From positions 145,370,148 to 145,434,147 of the forward strand of contig CM071598.1 of the NCBI GenBank assembly GCA_036435485.1: a stretch of 64,000 nt of DNA, given 5' to 3'. The notes under the pieces are model-generated. The model worked only from the letters and a program-made list of their open reading frames with translations, was not told the DNA's origin and made no database searches. Below, piece by piece: positions 63,806-64,000 of this stretch. The position numbers and the translations under genes were made by a program. Within the stretch, counting starts at the first letter, position 1. Every line of letters begins with the position of its first letter. This DNA comes from Saposhnikovia divaricata (taxonomy: Eukaryota > Streptophyta > Magnoliopsida > Apiales > Apiaceae).

Positions 63806-64000
63806 GTAAGAGCATCTTCAATCATACACAACCCTTAACTAAAAGTAACTAAAACATATTATAAATAAAAATTTTAGAGATTATGTAAAAAAAATTGAAC
63901 TCCAATGATACATTCCCCTTATCTATAATTTAGCCAACCTTCAGATGTTGGTTATATTTGTCGAATCTCTAAAAACATGTAAGAAGGTTACACATCATTT
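63806..64000. mobile_element. Possible start of a Tourist/Harbinger-type MITE, cut by window end
   Basis: taa followed by gagcatcttcaatcatac resembles the gagcatctccaa start of plant Harbinger-type MITEs with TAA/TTA target duplications. The other end would be outside the window. Confidence 0.3.

Overview
This window is plant nuclear DNA, most likely from a eudicot. One recognisable host gene lies in a dense nest of plant transposable elements: Athila, Sirevirus, a Tork-like Ty1/copia, a Tekay-like solo LTR, CACTA, MULE, Helitron, PIF/Harbinger and pogo/Lemi1. The organism call rests on GT-AG splicing with a long 5'UTR intron, the AT-rich background, the plant-specific retroelement lineages and a close match to the plant protein CXIP4. 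An asterid is possible, but the species cannot be named from sequence alone.

Left part (1-10753). The window opens inside a CACTA transposon whose right end is at 4007. It carries hairpin-repeat arrays at both ends and an old inverted LTR relic inside. Next comes an LTR-like relic (about 4011-6620) interrupted by an Athila-type solo LTR (4938-6344). A long AT-rich stretch follows, with weak relics and a small tandem repeat, ending in a Helitron 3' terminus at 10753.

CXIP4 locus (10754-19640). The promoter-side DNA of CXIP4 occurs twice in tandem. The distal copy was hit by the Helitron, by a Mutator-like element (11005-15798, 9-bp target duplication) that itself contains a 3.4-kb Tekay-like solo LTR, and by a MITE-like insertion. 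The proximal copy is free of all three and serves as an internal empty-site control. The gene has a non-coding first exon, a 1.7-kb intron and a single coding exon (18618-19589, 323 aa; CCHC knuckle plus acidic and SR/K-rich tail).

Middle part (19640-37739). A complete young Sirevirus lies on the minus strand (21999-34662; TSD ggctc). Beyond it is a patchwork of host-gene debris: a rearranged CXIP4 fragment, a fragment resembling the C-terminus of the CHD3 remodeler CHR4/PKR1, and an unrecognised two-membrane-segment ORF of 155 aa.

Right part (37740-64000). A minus-strand Tork-like copia element (37740-62818, about 4.9 kb once insertions are removed) was split by two Athila elements. One is a minus-strand gag-protease derivative lacking RT, RNase H and integrase (38399-46654; TSD ttcct). 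The other is an 11.9-kb plus-strand element with complete pol and a post-pol ORF (48467-60409; TSD acgat). LTR divergence fits the nesting order: about 2% for the copia, about 1% and about 0.6% for the Athilas, counted by eye. A pogo/Lemi1-like element with a leftover transposase C-terminus (63156-63793) closes the window.

The points most worth a second look are the duplicated and transposon-riddled CXIP4 promoter, CpG-rich palindrome clusters in the LTRs of four different retroelements, the gag-protease Athila derivative, the post-pol Athila protein, and the CXIP4/CHR4 debris locus.
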